The notes under the pieces: model-generated
Seen by the model: only the letters and a program-made list of their open reading frames with translations
What the model was told of the DNA's origin: nothing
Databases searched by the model: none
Part shown: piece by piece, positions 14,164 to 16,154 of the stretch
Layout: every line of letters starts with the position of its first letter
How positions within the stretch are numbered: the stretch's first letter is position 1
Position numbers and translations under genes: made by a program
NCBI RefSeq assembly: GCF_035556675.1
Contig: NZ_DATMFZ010000376.1
Location: 1 to 16,154, forward strand
Direction: 5' to 3'
Length of the DNA: 16,154 nt
Source of the DNA: Geminicoccus sp035556675
GTDB taxonomy: Bacteria; Pseudomonadota; Alphaproteobacteria; Geminicoccales; Geminicoccaceae

Positions 14164-15818
14164 GCGGGGATCTTCTGCTGGGAGGGGGCGTGCGGCAGGG
14201 CGTCGGCGGCACCGCCAGAGCCGGGCAGCATCCAGGCGACCAGCTCGCGTTCGCCGGGCTTGGCATCGGCAGGGGCCGCGACCTCGGTCACCACCCGGCC
14301 GCGCTGCATGATCAGGATGCGGTTGGACAGGCCGATCAGCTCGAGCAGCTCGTCGGTGATCAGGAGGATGCCCACGCCCTCGTCCGCCAGATCGCGGATC
14401 AGGGCGTAGATCTCCTCCTTGGCCCCGGCGTCGACGCCGCGCGTAGGGTTGTCGAGGATCAGCACCTTCGGCTTGCGGGCCAGCCAGCGGGCGAGCACCA
14501 CCTTCTGCTGATTGCCCCCGGAGAGCCTGGTGCAGGGCAGGTTCGGCGTGCCGGAGCGCACCCGGAGCTGGCGGACATAGTGGTCGGCGGTGGCGAGCTC
14601 GTGCCGGCGGCGCCACAGGCCCAGCCGGCTGGTCAGGAGGTCGCTGCCGCTGGCGAGCGTCATGTTCCACGCGACGCTGAAGGGTGCGATCAGCCCGTCG
14701 GTCAGCCGCTCGGCCGGGACATAGCCCAGGCCGGCGCGCACGAAGCGGCCGATCTGCGGCTCGGCCGGTGCGCCACCGGCCAGCGCCACGCTGCCCGAGG
14801 CCGGCGGCTCCACCCCGGCGGCACCCTTGCCGAGGGCGCTCTTGCCGGAATCCAGGAGGCCGCCGATCCCGACCACCTCGCCGGCCCGCACCTCCAGACT
14901 CACGTCCTGATAGATGCCGGGCAGGTCGAGCCGGTCCAGGCGCAGCACGACCTCCTCCCGGTCGATCCGCCTCTGCCGGCGCTCATGGTAGAAGTCCGCC
15001 GCCCGCTCCCGCCCGACCATCAGCCCGTGCAGGGTCGCCTCGTCGGCCTCCTGCGCATCCAGCGCGGCGACCAGCTGGCCGTCCTTGAGGACATAGATCA
15101 GGTCGGAGATCTCCAGCACCTCGGTCAGTCGGTGCGAGACGAACAGGAGCGAGCCCTTGGCCTTCAGCTTCTCGACCAGGCGGAAGAACGCCTCCTCGTC
15201 ACGTCGGTCGAGCGCGGAGGTCGGCTCGTCCAGCAGGATGAAGGGGCGCTCGATCCCGGCCAGATGCACAGGTCCCAGGCAGGCGCGCACGATCTCGATC
15301 GACTGGCGCTTGGAGAAGTCGTAGTCGCCGGTCCGCCGCCGCACGTCGATGTCGAGGCCGGCCTCCTCGACCATCCGCTCGGCGGCCGCGATCATCGCCT
15401 TGCGGTCGACGAACTGGCCAAGCCGGGTGAAGCGCGCCTCCTCCGAAAGCAGGAGGTTCTCGTAGACCGGCACGTTCTGGATCAGCGCCTGCTCCTGGAA
15501 GACGCGCGTCACCCCCTTCGCGGTGGCCTGCCCGTAGCCCTGCGGCGCGTAGGCTTCCCCATCCAGCCACATCCGCCCGGCGTCCGGCCGGACGATGCCG
15601 CTCAGGATGTTGAACAGGGTCGACTTGCCGGCGCCGTTCTCGCCGACGAAGGTCACCACCTTGTTGCGCGGCACGGTGAAGCCGACCTCGCTCAGGACGG
15701 TGTTGGCCTCGTAGCGCTTGGTCAGGCCCTCGGCGCGGAACAAGGGCGGCGGCTCGTTGCTGACGACCAGCTTCGGTCGCTCCAGGGTCAGGACGCCTGT
15801 CTGGGGATCATGGGTCAT
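14160..15818 (-). CDS. Sugar-type ABC transporter ATPase with two nucleotide-binding domains (RbsA-like)
   Basis: A 552-residue double ATPase, somewhat longer than RbsA because of about 25 extra N-terminal and about 30 C-terminal residues. Domain 1 has Walker A GENGAGKST at 59-67, Q-loop VFQEQ at 106-110, Walker B FILLDEPTSAL from 193 with Glu198, and switch His229, but its signature is FSKRQ (168-172) rather than LSGGQ. Domain 2 has Walker A GLLDSGKS at 320-327 and a good signature LSGGNQQ at 432-438, but Walker B reads LILDNPTRGVD, with Asn457 where the catalytic Glu is expected. Head-to-tail pairing therefore gives one canonical and one degenerate ATP site. ATG 15818 has GGGAG just upstream. 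It starts 15 bases after the binding-protein gene and overlaps the permease start by four bases. Confidence 0.93.
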   Translation of the reverse strand: MTHDPQTGVLTLERPKLVVSNEPPPLFRAEGLTKRYEANTVLSEVGFTVPRNKVVTFVGENGAGKSTLFNILSGIVRPDAGRMWLDGEAYAPQGYGQATAKGVTRVFQEQALIQNVPVYENLLLSEEARFTRLGQFVDRKAMIAAAERMVEEAGLDIDVRRRTGDYDFSKRQSIEIVRACLGPVHLAGIERPFILLDEPTSALDRRDEEAFFRLVEKLKAKGSLLFVSHRLTEVLEISDLIYVLKDGQLVAALDAQEADEATLHGLMVGRERAADFYHERRQRRIDREEVVLRLDRLDLPGIYQDVSLEVRAGEVVGIGGLLDSGKSALGKGAAGVEPPASGSVALAGGAPAEPQIGRFVRAGLGYVPAERLTDGLIAPFSVAWNMTLASGSDLLTSRLGLWRRRHELATADHYVRQLRVRSGTPNLPCTRLSGGNQQKVVLARWLARKPKVLILDNPTRGVDAGAKEEIYALIRDLADEGVGILLITDELLELIGLSNRILIMQRGRVVTEVAAPADAKPGERELVAWMLPGSGGAADALPHAPSQQKIPA

Positions 15819-15833
15819 GGGTGCTCCCGGCAG

Positions 15834-16154
15834 TCACGCGTTCGGGGACGGGCCGATGAACTTCACCTGGTAGTGCTCGGCATATTCTGCCGTGACCGCT
15901 TCCCAATCGCCGTTGGCCCTGGCCTCGGTATATTCCTTGGGGTACTGCCAGCCGTCCGGCTTCGGCAGCCCGTCCCAGAGGATGTCGACGTCCAGCGGGA
16001 AGACCTCGTTCTGCGGGTCCCAGTCATCCGGGTGCAGGACCTTGGACATCCGCTGGTAGTCGAACGGTGCCACGCCGTTATTGTCGACATAGCGGCCGAA
16101 ATAGCTGTCGATATTGTCCTGGGTGAGCAGGACCGAGCGCCAGCTGAGCAGCCG
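15834..16154 (-). CDS. ABC transporter substrate-binding protein, C-terminal part (partial)
   Basis: The open frame enters from the right edge and ends in TGA at 15836-15834, giving the last 106 residues (start SWRSVLLTQDNID, end VKFIGPSPNA). The start, signal peptide and ligand lobes are outside the window. Position directly before an RbsA-like ATPase, 15 bases away on the same strand, and the aromatic- and acid-rich C-terminus (FDYQRMSKVLHPDDWDP, then ILWDGLPKPDGW) fit a periplasmic binding protein of a sugar-type importer; the tail itself carries no motif I can name. The role is therefore assigned mostly by operon context. GTG 16073 opens the frame internally but is not the start. Confidence 0.7.
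   Translation of the reverse strand, partial: RLLSWRSVLLTQDNIDSYFGRYVDNNGVAPFDYQRMSKVLHPDDWDPQNEVFPLDVDILWDGLPKPDGWQYPKEYTEARANGDWEAVTAEYAEHYQVKFIGPSPNA

Noticed and set aside
13172..14266. Upstream extension of the FAD oxidoreductase frame, making an 844-residue protein
   Set aside because: The added part is an out-of-frame reading of the permease gene, rich in Arg, Pro and Gly. MSEILIVGGG with the ATGA overlap at 13168-13171 is the natural start.
1..16154. tRNA, rRNA, CRISPR array, insertion sequence or prophage
   Set aside because: I found no tRNA-like arm pattern, no regularly spaced repeats, no transposase or integrase motifs and no flanking target duplications within the window.

Overview
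The window looks like chromosomal or megaplasmid DNA of a high-GC Gram-negative bacterium, most likely an alphaproteobacterium. This rests on strong G/C third-codon bias, dense operons with ATGA stop/start overlaps, and protein families typical of soil and rhizosphere Alphaproteobacteria. The genus cannot be told from the sequence. The first ~460 bases are visibly lower in GC and hold no convincing gene, so the cluster may begin at an old junction there.

Layout. (1) 466-1872 (+): a DmoA-like flavin-dependent monooxygenase, ending in two strong hairpins where it converges with the next operon. (2) 1911-5551 (-): an operon read leftward, with an isopenicillin-N-synthase-like Fe(II)/2-oxoglutarate oxygenase, an O-acetylhomoserine sulfhydrylase (MetY type) and a DszC/SfnB-type acyl-CoA-dehydrogenase-fold monooxygenase. 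(3) 5552-5818: a divergent, partly AT-rich control region with a candidate operator dyad, TTGAT-type repeats and an inverted repeat that could hide a Shine-Dalgarno sequence. (4) 5819-10412 (+): an operon with an NAD(P)H:FMN reductase (MsuE/SsuE type), a DszA/NtaA-type monooxygenase, two AhpD-like carboxymuconolactone-decarboxylase-fold proteins and a second DszA/NtaA-type monooxygenase broken by one extra G. (5) 10711-11781 (+): a nitronate-monooxygenase-like FMN protein. (6) 16154-11732 (-): a sugar-type (RbsABC-like) ABC importer (partial binding protein, double ATPase, permease) followed by an FAD/NAD(P)-binding oxidoreductase, with four-base overlaps at the last two junctions.

How it may work. 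The set reads as an organosulfur scavenging island. The importer would bring in an unknown substrate. The FMN reductase would supply reduced flavin to the DszA/NtaA/DmoA enzymes and the SfnB/DszC-like enzyme, which oxidise or cleave C-S bonds. The Fe/2OG oxygenase could do a further oxidation, the AhpD-like proteins could deal with peroxides by-produced by leaky flavin chemistry, and the sulfhydrylase could fix released sulfide or methanethiol into homocysteine or methionine. The families are read directly from sequence; the joint pathway and the substrate are inference. No transcriptional regulator, desulfinase or sulfite reductase lies inside the window.

Most worth checking: the single-base frameshift in the second paralogous monooxygenase; the mirror-like LLM-CMD-CMD-LLM paralog arrangement; the unusual pairing of organosulfur oxygenases with a sugar-type importer that has one canonical and one degenerate ATPase site; and the structured leader of the FMN reductase gene.
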